This document shows, one piece after another, positions 1 to 8,126 of a stretch of DNA of 64,000 bases. Both the position numbers and the translations under genes were made by a program. The DNA is taken from the NCBI RefSeq assembly GCF_002234595.1, contig NZ_NMUL01000009.1, positions 62,001-126,000 of the forward strand. The letters are read 5' to 3'. Positions within the stretch are counted from its first letter, which is position 1, and each line of letters opens with the position of its first letter. This DNA is from Amycolatopsis vastitatis (GTDB lineage: Bacteria; Actinomycetota; Actinomycetes; Mycobacteriales; Pseudonocardiaceae). The notes under the pieces were generated by a model. That model worked only from the letters and a program-made list of their open reading frames with translations. It searched no databases and was not told the origin of the DNA.

Positions 1-852
1 CCCGACGACGTCGACGAGTCGAACCTGAGCCGGGGCGCGCTGTTCACGCCCGCCGACGTCGGCAGGCCCAAGGCCGAGGCCGCCGCGGCGGCGCTGACCG
101 CGCTCGTGCCCGGCGTCCGCGCCGAGGCCCGGCACGCCGAGCTGTCGGCCGGCGTCGGCCTCGCCGAACTGCGGTCCGCCGACCTCGTGCTGAGCTGCTT
201 GGACAGCATCGCGGCGCGGGTGAGCCTGACCCGGCGGTGCGCCCTCGTCGGCGCCGGGCTGCTGGACGCGGGCACGCACCCGTGGGGCGGCGAGGTCCGC
301 CACTACGTCCCGGGCGGCGCCTGCTTCGGCTGCGGCCTCACCCCGGCCGAGCGGGAGACCGCGGACGACCCGTGGAGCTGCGCGCGGCCGGTGGCGGTGG
401 CGAGCCACGGCGCGTCGGCCCCGGTGTCCGCGCTGACCGCGGCCTGGCTCACGACCACGGCGTTGAGAGTCCTTTTCGGACTGACCGAACCCGCCGCGAT
501 CACCCGGGTCGAGCCGGTGCCCGGCACGGCGTACCGGCTGGCGGCCGAGCGGGACCCGGACTGCCCGCTGCACGAGCGGATCGAGCCGGAGTCGGTCACC
601 CGCACCCCGGTCGCCGCCGTCGACCGGGTCGGCGAGCTGCTCGCCCTGGTGGCGGCCGACGAGATCGCGCTGAGCTGGAACCCGTTCGGCACGCCCCCGC
701 CCACCACGATCCGGCTGCGGGACGCCGCGCCGGACGCCACCCTCGCGAGCCTGCGGGTCGCCCCGCGGGAGCTGATCCCCGTCGTCGTCCCGGGTGACCC
801 GGCCCGGACGCGTTATCTGGAGCTGGCCGCCGAAGGAGAAGGAAACCGATGA
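1..852 (+). CDS. E1-like ubiquitin-activating ThiF/MoeB-family protein (5' partial)
   Basis: The frame is open from base 1, so the N-terminus with the nucleotide-binding glycine loop is outside the window; 283 codons are visible. ThiF/E1 signatures are clear: DDVDESNLSRG at visible residues 2-12, DVGRPKAEAAA just after, the acidic adenylation strand VLSCLDS (C66, D68), then LLDAGT and WGGEV. C108-x2-C111 and C188-x2-H191 could form a zinc knuckle like the CxxC pairs of ThiF/MoeB proteins. The family adenylates the C-terminus of a ubiquitin-like protein. Which Cys would be the thioester residue cannot be decided. The stop overlaps the next gene by ATGA, so it is translationally coupled to the E2-like gene, the natural partner of an E1. 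Confidence 0.88.
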   Translation, partial: PDDVDESNLSRGALFTPADVGRPKAEAAAAALTALVPGVRAEARHAELSAGVGLAELRSADLVLSCLDSIAARVSLTRRCALVGAGLLDAGTHPWGGEVRHYVPGGACFGCGLTPAERETADDPWSCARPVAVASHGASAPVSALTAAWLTTTALRVLFGLTEPAAITRVEPVPGTAYRLAAERDPDCPLHERIEPESVTRTPVAAVDRVGELLALVAADEIALSWNPFGTPPPTTIRLRDAAPDATLASLRVAPRELIPVVVPGDPARTRYLELAAEGEGNR

Positions 853-2291
853 AAGAACTGGCGGCGGCACTGGCGCAGTGCTTCCGGGACGAGCAGGGCG
901 CCCGCTCCTTCCTGACCGAGATGGGCTACCCCGTCGACCGGCTCCAGCCGTTCGGCAGCGCGCGGCAGTTCTGGGCGGAGGTCGTCTCGGAACTGGAGCT
1001 GGGCATCCTGGCCGACGGCATCCCGACGATCGTGGTCGCCGCCGCCGAGTGGTATCCCGGGCACGCGGTGCTCCAGGAGCTGGCGGCGAAACAGGCCGCC
1101 GTCGACGAGGCACAGGACGCCCCGCCGGGCCGGCCGGCCGAGCCGCCGGTGGAGCAGGACGGCGACTGCTTCGCGATCCTCGCGATCAACACCACCCAGC
1201 ACGCGGAGTTCCTCGACGTGGTGCGGTCGGTCGCCGACCCCGACGCGGAGCTGCTCTACGCCACCCGCCAGATCTCCGCGGTCCGGATCCAGGACCCGGG
1301 CGCGAGCGCGGGCGAAGTGGCCGCCCGGATCGAGGACGAGCTGGCCGCCCGGCAGATCAGCGCCGACGTCAGCTACGCCAGCTACGGGTTCCGGCCGTAC
1401 CTGCTGGCCAGCCTGGTGGTCTACGGCCCCGACGGCGCGCCGTACGAGCTGCGCGGGGTGCCGGCCAGCACCCCGGTGCGGGACATCCCGTTCGCGGTGC
1501 TCAACCACTACGACGACGAAGCCGTGCGCAACCGGCGCGGCCAGTTCATGGAGACCACCGTCGACCTGGTCGACGAAGACGGCACGCCGCACCGGCTCGA
1601 CCCGAACCGCAGCCTGCACGAGAACGGCGTCACCGACGGCGCGTCCATGCGGGTCGGGGCCCGGGCGACGGCGGGCGGCGGTGTCGACCGGACGATGGAG
1701 TGGTTCGACCGGGCCCGCGCGCAGATCGACCTGTTCGCCCAGCGGCACGACGAGTTCACGGTCACCGCGACCGACGACCCCGACCTGCCGACGGTGTTCG
1801 AGATCGAGATCCGCTCGCCGGGGTTCGCCCCGCCGCCGGAGGCCGGGGCGGAGCCGGTCGTGATCGACCGCCACGAGCTGCGGATCATGCTCACCCGGGA
1901 GTTCCCGAGAAGGGCGCCCGCCGTGCAGTGGCGGTCGGAGGTCTTCCACCCCAACATCGTCCCGGTCCGCCGGTACGAGGTGCCCAAGGGCGCGGTGTGC
2001 CTCGGCCCGCTGATGGACGCCTACCGCCCGGACCTCGACTTCGCCGTGCTGTGCCAGCTGCTCGTGGACATGGCGGGCTACCGCAACTACGAAGCCCGGA
2101 CGCTGGGGCAGTGGGAAGAGACCGAAGGGTACGTCAACGTCCCCGCGGCCACCTGGGCCCGGTCCGAGCGCGGGCAGGAGCGGATCCTGGCCATCGGCGG
2201 CATCCCGTTGCCGCCGCCGGACGACGACCCCGGCGGCGCGGCCCGCCGGCCGGTCCCGCTCTGGGTCGAACCGTGGGGAGCCGGCGAATGA
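849..2291 (+). CDS. EAD1-like / ubiquitin-like / E2 (UBC-fold) fusion protein
   Basis: A 480-aa protein in three parts. Residues 1-80 are helical and resemble effector-associated domain 1 (FW..V..EL..G pattern, then a yPgh-type end). Residues about 190-275 look like a beta-grasp/YukD-like ubiquitin fold: VVYGPDG..YEL, a second strand pair, and SLHENGVTDGASM. Residues about 280-480 form an E2: a beta-meander, H367-P368-N369, then VCLG with C384 as the expected catalytic Cys. HPN to Cys is 15 residues, longer than in eukaryotic E2s. It should accept a ubiquitin-like protein from the E1 encoded just upstream; EAD1-type domains are thought to couple conflict-system components. The E2 assignment is strong, the Ubl good, the EAD1 call moderate. 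It starts at ATGA and ends in an ATGA overlap with the JAB gene. Confidence 0.85.
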   Translation: MKELAAALAQCFRDEQGARSFLTEMGYPVDRLQPFGSARQFWAEVVSELELGILADGIPTIVVAAAEWYPGHAVLQELAAKQAAVDEAQDAPPGRPAEPPVEQDGDCFAILAINTTQHAEFLDVVRSVADPDAELLYATRQISAVRIQDPGASAGEVAARIEDELAARQISADVSYASYGFRPYLLASLVVYGPDGAPYELRGVPASTPVRDIPFAVLNHYDDEAVRNRRGQFMETTVDLVDEDGTPHRLDPNRSLHENGVTDGASMRVGARATAGGGVDRTMEWFDRARAQIDLFAQRHDEFTVTATDDPDLPTVFEIEIRSPGFAPPPEAGAEPVVIDRHELRIMLTREFPRRAPAVQWRSEVFHPNIVPVRRYEVPKGAVCLGPLMDAYRPDLDFAVLCQLLVDMAGYRNYEARTLGQWEETEGYVNVPAATWARSERGQERILAIGGIPLPPPDDDPGGAARRPVPLWVEPWGAGE

Positions 2292-3313
2292 CCGCGGAGA
2301 TCGTGCTCTACAAGGGATCGAACCAGACCTACTTCGGCAGGCTGTCGATGGACCCGATCCTGCGGGAGCTGCTGAGCAGGCACGTGGACACGACCGACCC
2401 GAAGATCCGGTTCGCGCTCGTGTTCCACCGGGAGGCGGAGGCGGTGGCCGACGGCTCGCGGCTGGTCAACCTGCTGCCGACGGTGACCGAGGTCGACGTC
2501 GTGATGCTGCGGGGCAACAAGATGGTGGCGCGGACCCGGGGTTCGGTCGCCGAGCTGTTCGGCCCGGTGATCCAGCGGCTGGTCGGGCGGATCGACCCGG
2601 ACGAGGACAGCTGGGCGTTCCGGATCAGCCACCCGGTGCTCGACGGCTCGGGCGAGCAGCGGCGGCCGCCGAAGGTCGAGGGCGCGGTCGACGTCGACCT
2701 CGACACCGCGCGGTCGCTGCCGTTCAGCGTGAGCAGGCTCGACGAACCGGGCATGGAGACCGTCGACCCGGCGGAGCTGGGCCTCGACCCGAAGGAGCTG
2801 AGCACGATCAACGTGCTGCTGCCGGCCCGGGCGCGGCGGATGCTGGTCGCCGACCTGCCGCTGTCGCGCCAGGTCGAGGAAGGCGGCTTCTTCCTCGGCC
2901 GGATCCGGACCGTCGGCGGGGACGTGCCGCGCTACCTCGTCGAGATCACCGACGTCACCCCGGCCGAGGGATCCGGGGCGGGCAGCGGGCACTTCACCTT
3001 CACCAGCGACTCGTTCAGCGCGGTGAACCGCCTGCTGGCCGAGCGCGGGAAGGACGAGGTGCTGGCCGGCTGGTACCACACGCACCTGTTCTCCGCGACG
3101 CGCCGGATGGGTCTGTCCGATGTGGACGTCGACACGCACTTCTCCACCTTCCGGCGGCCCTGGCAGGTCGCCGGGCTGCTCAACCTGACCGACGACGAAC
3201 GCGTCCTGCGCTGCTACGGCCGTGTGGCGGACGCGATGAAGGAATGCAAGCTATGGGTGTGCGATGACGGCGACCGATACCGCGGCGCGGGTACTCGGCT
3301 GGAGCGCGAGTGA
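2288..3313 (+). CDS. JAB/JAMM metallopeptidase (deubiquitinase-like)
   Basis: A 341-aa protein. The N-terminal half (about 1-170) is unrecognised. The C-terminal half has JAB/MPN hallmarks: the E-GG-FFLG strand with E197/E198, then W262-Y-H264-T-H266 and S277-x2-D280, the zinc ligands and active-site residues of the JAMM motif. The gap between HxH and S is ten residues instead of the usual seven. JAB proteases cleave isopeptide bonds or process ubiquitin-like precursors, so with the preceding E1 and E2 this completes a conjugation/deconjugation set. It begins in an ATGA overlap with the E2 gene. Its 3' end overlaps the next reading frame by 50 bases, unusual for this operon. Confidence 0.88.
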   Translation: MTAEIVLYKGSNQTYFGRLSMDPILRELLSRHVDTTDPKIRFALVFHREAEAVADGSRLVNLLPTVTEVDVVMLRGNKMVARTRGSVAELFGPVIQRLVGRIDPDEDSWAFRISHPVLDGSGEQRRPPKVEGAVDVDLDTARSLPFSVSRLDEPGMETVDPAELGLDPKELSTINVLLPARARRMLVADLPLSRQVEEGGFFLGRIRTVGGDVPRYLVEITDVTPAEGSGAGSGHFTFTSDSFSAVNRLLAERGKDEVLAGWYHTHLFSATRRMGLSDVDVDTHFSTFRRPWQVAGLLNLTDDERVLRCYGRVADAMKECKLWVCDDGDRYRGAGTRLERE

Positions 3314-4112
3314 GCCGTCGGCGCCCCTGCCGCGGGGTGACCTGACCGGGGCCGCGGGGCTGGCCGATCCGGGCCGGGACGTCACCGCGGCGGCCGCGCG
3401 GCTGGCCGCGGTGACGGCGGCCCGGCTCCGGCTGCCGTCCCCGCCGCTGGGCGACCGCGGCCCGGTGGGGCCGGGACCGGTGCTGCTGGCGGCGGTGATC
3501 GGCGCGCGGACGCGGCCGCGCGAGGCCCTCGCCGTGGCGGCGGCGGTGCCGCGCGCGGGCTCGGCGTTCGACCGGCTGGCGCGGCACGGCGTGGTGGCCC
3601 CGGCGGTGGCGCAGCTGACCGGCCCGCTGCGGGCGGCCGTGCTCGACGCCTCGCCGCTGACGGGCTTGTTCGGCACGCCGTCGGGCGCCGGCGAACCCGC
3701 GGCGGAAGAGGAGCTGGAACGCCTGCTCGGCCACGCGGACGGGCGGACGCTCGCCGCGGTGGCGCTCGCCGGGGTCCCGGCCGACGCGGTCCAGGCCCGC
3801 TGGCGCGGCGATCTGCTCGACGGGTTCCGGCTCGTGGACCGGGCGTTCGTGCTCGACGTCTACGAGAAGGCGCTGCGGTTCCACGGCGCGGAACACCGCG
3901 AGCGGCTCGCCGAGGCGGCCCGGGACAACGGCGAGCTGGCCGAGGCGACGGCGGCGTGGTGGCGGCCGTTGGCCGCGCTGGAGCGCTCGCACCGGCCGCT
4001 GCTGCGGGCCCGGCCGGGACTCGTCGGCTATCCGGCGGGAATCGACTTCGCGCGCCGCCGGGCCCGGCTGGCCGCGGTGGTCCGCGAAGCGTTCGAAGGG
4101 AGGCGGTCATGA
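3264..4112 (+). CDS. Unrecognised ternary-system-associated protein
   Basis: A 282-aa, Ala/Arg/Leu-rich, mostly helical protein without signal peptide or membrane segment. I recognise no domain. Residues about 195-250 (FVLDVYEKALRFHG...) look like amphipathic helices and could be a helical-repeat scaffold. The ATG at 3264 overlaps the end of the JAB gene by 50 bases; I found no later in-frame start that would remove the overlap without losing coding sequence. It is coupled by ATGA to the AAA+ ATPase gene. Its position between peptidase and ATPase suggests an adaptor or a system-specific X component of the FtsH/MoxR ternary type; that role is inferred from context only. Confidence 0.65.
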   Translation: MTATDTAARVLGWSASEPSAPLPRGDLTGAAGLADPGRDVTAAAARLAAVTAARLRLPSPPLGDRGPVGPGPVLLAAVIGARTRPREALAVAAAVPRAGSAFDRLARHGVVAPAVAQLTGPLRAAVLDASPLTGLFGTPSGAGEPAAEEELERLLGHADGRTLAAVALAGVPADAVQARWRGDLLDGFRLVDRAFVLDVYEKALRFHGAEHRERLAEAARDNGELAEATAAWWRPLAALERSHRPLLRARPGLVGYPAGIDFARRRARLAAVVREAFEGRRS

Positions 4113-5908
4113 GCACGGGAATCCGGCTGCGACTGGAGATCCGCCGTCCCGGGGACCGGATCGAGTTCTTCGGCACGGCCCGGGACAAGCCGCTGGGCGA
4201 GGCGCTGCGGGACTCGCCGTGCCGCCCGCTCGACCCGGTGCCCGACGCCTGGGCGGGGCTGCCGATCGGGGACTTCGACTTCGAGTTCGTCCTCGCCGCA
4301 CCACCTCCGGAAGGCACCCCGCTCGCCGAGCCGCGGACCCGGGAGCACCCGGAGACGCTCAGCGAGGAGGTGGCGACCCGGCTCGCCTACGGTGCCGAAG
4401 TCGCCGATGCCGCGTCGCTGCTGCGCGCCGGGCAGTCCGTGCTCGTGGTGTGCGACAAGATCGTCGTCCCGTACCTGGCCGAGCACGTCGTGCTCCAGGC
4501 GGGGCGCGAGCCGCGGGTGCTCGAAGCGGGCGGCCCCGAGGACACCGACGGCGACACCGCACCGGGGGCGCTCGGCATGGGCGGCGGTGCGCAGCAGAGC
4601 TTGCGGCAGCGGCTGCTCAACCAGCTGCGCGGCATCCTGCGCGAGCTGAAGGACGGCCAGGTGCTCGTCGTCCCGCACCTCGACCTGCTCGGCGGCGGCC
4701 AGGACACGGCCCTGCCGAACGAGGCCCGCGAGCTCATCGAACTGCTCTACGGCGCCAGCGACGTCGTGCTGCTCGGGTTCGTCGACCCGTCGCTGCCGCT
4801 GCCGGAGGTGCTGGCCGCGCGGTTCAGCACCCGGCTCGCGCTGGAGGGCACCCCGCGCCAGGTGCCGATCCCGGGCACCGGCGAGCCGCTGCCGATCCAG
4901 AAGGCGCTGATCACCCGCGACGAGGCCGCGCACTTCGCCGGGCTCGACGACACCGACATGTACAAGTTCCTCGCCGGGCTGAACCCGGTGCGGCTGCGGC
5001 ACGCGCTGCGCTATGCGTTGCAGCGCTACGAAGGCCGCGTCGACGCGACCGTCAACGACCTGCGCGACACCATCCGCACCTTCAAGGCCCAGCAGTCGTC
5101 GAACTTCGAGATCCCCGACGTCCAGTGGGAGGACATCGGCGGCTACGAGGAAGTGAAGGAGGCGCTGGCCCGGACGCTGGACACGATGGACCGCAGCCGC
5201 ACGCTCCCGCAGGAGGACGAGCACCTGCGCGGCGAGCTGACCCCGCGCGGGTTCATCTTCCACGGCGAGCCGGGCACCGGGAAGACGTTGTTCGCCAAGG
5301 CGATCGCCAACAAGTTCAACGCCACCATCCAGATCGTCTCCGGCCCGGAGGTCACCAACAAGTACGTCGGCGAAGGGGAACGCCGGATCCGCGAGCTGTT
5401 CGCGGAGGGCCGCCGCAACGCGCCGTCGGTGATCGTGTTCGACGAGATCGACTCGATCGCCGCGCGGCGCACCGGCGGCGACGACGGCGGCAGCCGGGCC
5501 GGCAACGCGATGGTCGCGCAGATCCTCACCGAGATGGACGGCTTCCGCCCGGACGTCCAGCTGCTGGTGGTCGGCACGACCAACCGGCTGTCGCTGATCG
5601 ACCCGGCCCTGCTGCGGCCGGCCCGGTTCGTGGGGTTCCACATCGGGCTCCCGGACCCCCAGGCCCGCCGCGGCATCATCCAGGTGCACGCGCGCCGGTA
5701 CCGGATCTCCGTCGACGGCGTCCTCGAAGCACTCACGCACGCGACCGACGGCTGGAACGGCGACCAGATCCGCGCCCTGTTCCGCGACGCCTACGTCGGG
5801 GAGAAGTTCGAGAACCGGCCCGCGGACGCCTACCAGCTCGGCGAGCTCGTCGGGCAGCACCTGACGGCACGGCGGCAGCGGCTGGCCGCGGAACGGCGGG
5901 AAGCATGA
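4109..5908 (+). CDS. FtsH/VCP-like AAA+ ATPase with degenerate N-terminal region
   Basis: A 599-aa protein with one canonical AAA+ module in the C-terminal half: entry motif VQWEDIGGYEEVK near 345, Walker A GEPGTGKT (386-393), Walker B VIVFDEIDS (D445, E446) and a GTTNR sensor 1. The second region of homology reads LRPARF (502-507) instead of the usual LRPGRFD. Residues about 85-300 resemble a degenerate AAA module (VLVVCDKI..., VLVVPHLDLL) without Walker motifs. There is no zinc protease domain or membrane segment, so it is a remodeller, not an FtsH protease. This matches the FtsH-like subunit of the predicted ternary systems. ATGA overlaps link it to both neighbours. Confidence 0.87.
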   Translation: MSTGIRLRLEIRRPGDRIEFFGTARDKPLGEALRDSPCRPLDPVPDAWAGLPIGDFDFEFVLAAPPPEGTPLAEPRTREHPETLSEEVATRLAYGAEVADAASLLRAGQSVLVVCDKIVVPYLAEHVVLQAGREPRVLEAGGPEDTDGDTAPGALGMGGGAQQSLRQRLLNQLRGILRELKDGQVLVVPHLDLLGGGQDTALPNEARELIELLYGASDVVLLGFVDPSLPLPEVLAARFSTRLALEGTPRQVPIPGTGEPLPIQKALITRDEAAHFAGLDDTDMYKFLAGLNPVRLRHALRYALQRYEGRVDATVNDLRDTIRTFKAQQSSNFEIPDVQWEDIGGYEEVKEALARTLDTMDRSRTLPQEDEHLRGELTPRGFIFHGEPGTGKTLFAKAIANKFNATIQIVSGPEVTNKYVGEGERRIRELFAEGRRNAPSVIVFDEIDSIAARRTGGDDGGSRAGNAMVAQILTEMDGFRPDVQLLVVGTTNRLSLIDPALLRPARFVGFHIGLPDPQARRGIIQVHARRYRISVDGVLEALTHATDGWNGDQIRALFRDAYVGEKFENRPADAYQLGELVGQHLTARRQRLAAERREA

Positions 5909-7053
5909 GCTGGCCGGAAGCCACCGAGAAGCTCGTCCACCGGCTCGACGCGATCCGGCAGACCCTCGAGGCGCGGTTCGTCGCCCGCACCGAAGCGGTC
6001 CGGCTGCTCCTGCTGGCCGCCGTGTGCCGCGAGCACCTGCTGCTGCTCGGGCCGCCGGGCACCGCCAAGACCGAGCTGATCACCCGGTTCGCCGAGCTGA
6101 TCGACGCCCGCCACTTCCGCTACCTGCTGACGCGGTTCACCGAGCCCGCGGAGATCTTCGGGCCGCTGGACTTCCAGCGCTTCCGCGACGGCGAGTACCA
6201 CGTGCGCACCAGCGGGATGCTGCCCGAGGCGAACGTGGTGTTCCTCGACGAGGTCTTCCACGGCAGCAGTGCCATCCTCAACACGCTGCTCACCGTGCTC
6301 AACGAACGGCGGTTCGACAACGGCTCGGCGACCGAGACGACCCCGCTGGTCAGCCTGTTCGGCGCGGCCGCCGAACTGCCCGACGATCCCGCGCTCGCCG
6401 CGTTCGCCGACCGGTTCCTGCTGCGGCTGCGGGTGGAGCCGGTCGCGCGGCTGCGGCTGCCGGAGCTGCTGGACCGCGGCTGGACCCAGGAGCAGGAGGC
6501 GCTCGCCGGGCAGCACCGGGCGGAGCAGGCCGTGCTCCGGATCGCCGAGCTCGAGCAGCTCACCCCGCAGCTGCGGCACGTCGAGCTCGGCCGGGTCCGC
6601 GGGCCGTACGGCGAGATCGTCGCGGAGCTCGCCGCGCAGGGGGTCGTGCTGTCGGACCGGCGGATCGTGCGCGGGCAGAAGCTGATCGCGGGCGCCGCGC
6701 TGCTGCGGCTGGCCGAGGTCGCCGACGTCCCGGACCTCTGGCCGCTGCGGTACCTGTGGGCCGGCAGCGAGGACGCACGGGTCCTCGCCGAGGTCCTCGA
6801 CGAGCGGCTCGGCAGCGAAGTCGTCGCCGAGCCGAAGGTGCGGTCGGCGCTGAGCCTGGTCGAGCTGGCCCGCCAGCGCGTCGGGCGGCTCGACGCGGCG
6901 GCGGGCGACAACTCGATCTTGAGCACGCTGTACTCGCTCAACAACGATGTTCTCCAGGTGCTGCACCGGCATCACCCGGGGGAGCACGAAACCATCGACG
7001 AGGTGCGCCGGCTCATCGCCGGGGTCACCCAGCGGCTGAACGGACGGGGCTGA
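5905..7053 (+). CDS. MoxR/RavA-family AAA+ ATPase
   Basis: A 382-aa protein closely resembling RavA-type MoxR ATPases: an N-terminal helix pair, Walker A GPPGTAKT (49-56), YLLTRFTEPAEIFGPL, Walker B VFLDEVF (D115, E116), SAILNTLLTVLNERRF, then a helical C-terminal region of about 170 residues. MoxR ATPases typically remodel targets together with vWA-domain partners; here a vWA-like domain ends the last gene of the cluster. Sensor 1 is unusual: the family's GASNELP reads GAAAELP (153-159), so the Asn is missing. The ATG lies in an ATGA overlap with the upstream AAA+ gene, so the two ATPases should be co-translated. Confidence 0.88.
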   Translation: MSWPEATEKLVHRLDAIRQTLEARFVARTEAVRLLLLAAVCREHLLLLGPPGTAKTELITRFAELIDARHFRYLLTRFTEPAEIFGPLDFQRFRDGEYHVRTSGMLPEANVVFLDEVFHGSSAILNTLLTVLNERRFDNGSATETTPLVSLFGAAAELPDDPALAAFADRFLLRLRVEPVARLRLPELLDRGWTQEQEALAGQHRAEQAVLRIAELEQLTPQLRHVELGRVRGPYGEIVAELAAQGVVLSDRRIVRGQKLIAGAALLRLAEVADVPDLWPLRYLWAGSEDARVLAEVLDERLGSEVVAEPKVRSALSLVELARQRVGRLDAAAGDNSILSTLYSLNNDVLQVLHRHHPGEHETIDEVRRLIAGVTQRLNGRG

Positions 7054-7060
7054 GGCGGAG

Positions 7061-7855
7061 ATGTGCAACCCACGGCGCGTCCAGGTGCGCGCGACCAGGA
7101 CGATTTCCGAGCAGTGGCGGGCCGAGATCGCCCGCACCGCCGAAGCGAGCGGCACGGTCGCGGGGGAGGCCCGGCTCGAGTGTCCACTTGCGACGATGCT
7201 GGCGCCGGCGGCACTGACCGCGTTCGTCGAAGCGGTGCGGGAAGACGACCAGTGGGTCCTCGCGGACGGCGTGTACCGGCTCGCCGTCCCCGGCGGGCAG
7301 GTGACCTTCGACCCGGCGGCCGAGCGCATCGAGATCGTGGTGCGGCTGACCGAGCAGCTGCGGACGGAAGGGCGCGCCGAACGCGTCGTGACCGGTGCGG
7401 TGGACGCCGAAGTCACCGCCGAGGGCGAGGCCACCTACTACAGCGACGGCTTCGCGGGCCGGACCCGTGCGGTGGCCGAGCGCGAAGCCCGGCAGGCCGC
7501 CGATGCCGCCGCCGAGGCGAATGCCCTGCGGGAACGGGAAACGCTCACCCGCGCCGGCCGGGAACGCGCCCAGGAGGCCATGCGGTCCGACGCCGGCCGC
7601 GTCCAGGCCGAGGCGGAGGCGGACGCGCAGCGCCGGTACGCGGACGCGGCCGCGACCCGGACCGCCGCGCTGCGCGGCGAGGCCGACGCCCGGCTGGCCG
7701 AGATCCACCGGCAGACCCTCGACGCGGTGTTCCGGACCATGGCGGCCGGCTACCGCGCCGCGATCGTCCGGTACGCGCGGCAGAACAACGCGGAAAACCT
7801 GTCGGTGACCGAGTCCGGCGACGTCGTCGAGATCCAGTTCGAGATGGAGGCGTGA
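7061..7855 (+). CDS. Unrecognised protein with central coiled coil
   Basis: A 264-aa protein. Residues 1-130 seem to form a mixed fold with beta strands (DGVYRLAVPGGQVTFDP). Residues about 140-225 are an Ala/Glu/Arg-rich helix with coiled-coil character (AEREARQAADAAAEANALRE). The C-terminus returns to a short strand region ending in acidic residues. No catalytic motif is seen. It follows the MoxR gene by 7 bases with GGCGGAG immediately before the ATG, and the next gene starts 1 base after its stop. By position it fits an accessory subunit of the ternary system; function unknown. Confidence 0.7.
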   Translation: MCNPRRVQVRATRTISEQWRAEIARTAEASGTVAGEARLECPLATMLAPAALTAFVEAVREDDQWVLADGVYRLAVPGGQVTFDPAAERIEIVVRLTEQLRTEGRAERVVTGAVDAEVTAEGEATYYSDGFAGRTRAVAEREARQAADAAAEANALRERETLTRAGRERAQEAMRSDAGRVQAEAEADAQRRYADAAATRTAALRGEADARLAEIHRQTLDAVFRTMAAGYRAAIVRYARQNNAENLSVTESGDVVEIQFEMEA

Positions 7856-7856
7856 C

Positions 7857-8126
7857 GTGCGGGTACGGGTGACGATGCGGCTGAACGTCGCCACCGGGGA
7901 GATCACGCCGATGGTGGTGGACGACCTCGGGACGCGGCGCGGCGAGGACCACGACGCCCGGCACGACGAGATCGCCGCCGAAGTGGGCCGGGTGCTCGAC
8001 CCCCGGCCCCGCGTCGTCGAAGTCCTGCCGGGCAGCGGCCCCGCGGAGGAGACTCCGCTGCTGCGGCGGCCCGAGGAGGAGCCGGCCGAACTGCCCGAAC
8101 GGCGGACGCACACGGAGGGCGGATGA
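7857..8126 (+). CDS. Small unrecognised operon protein
   Basis: An 89-aa protein started by GTG one base after the preceding stop. The first 45 residues could form two or three strands (MRVRVTMRLNVATGEITPMV) followed by a helix; the rest is Pro/Glu/Arg-rich and probably disordered. No domain recognised. The stop overlaps the next start (ATGA at 8123-8126). The tight spacing on both sides argues it is a real gene of the cluster, possibly a small linker or chaperone-like component. Confidence 0.6.
   Translation: MRVRVTMRLNVATGEITPMVVDDLGTRRGEDHDARHDEIAAEVGRVLDPRPRVVEVLPGSGPAEETPLLRRPEEEPAELPERRTHTEGG

Noticed and set aside
794-3313. A long + strand open frame running through the E2-like gene into the JAB gene
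   Set aside because: Only the JAB part (from 2288) has family motifs and a coupled start; the upstream part is Arg/Pro/Gly-rich, typical of an out-of-frame reading of GC-rich coding DNA.
4219-7053. A 944-codon + strand open frame joining the AAA+ region to the MoxR gene
   Set aside because: The first two thirds are the wrong frame of the AAA+ gene; the MoxR start in the ATGA overlap at 5905 is far better supported.
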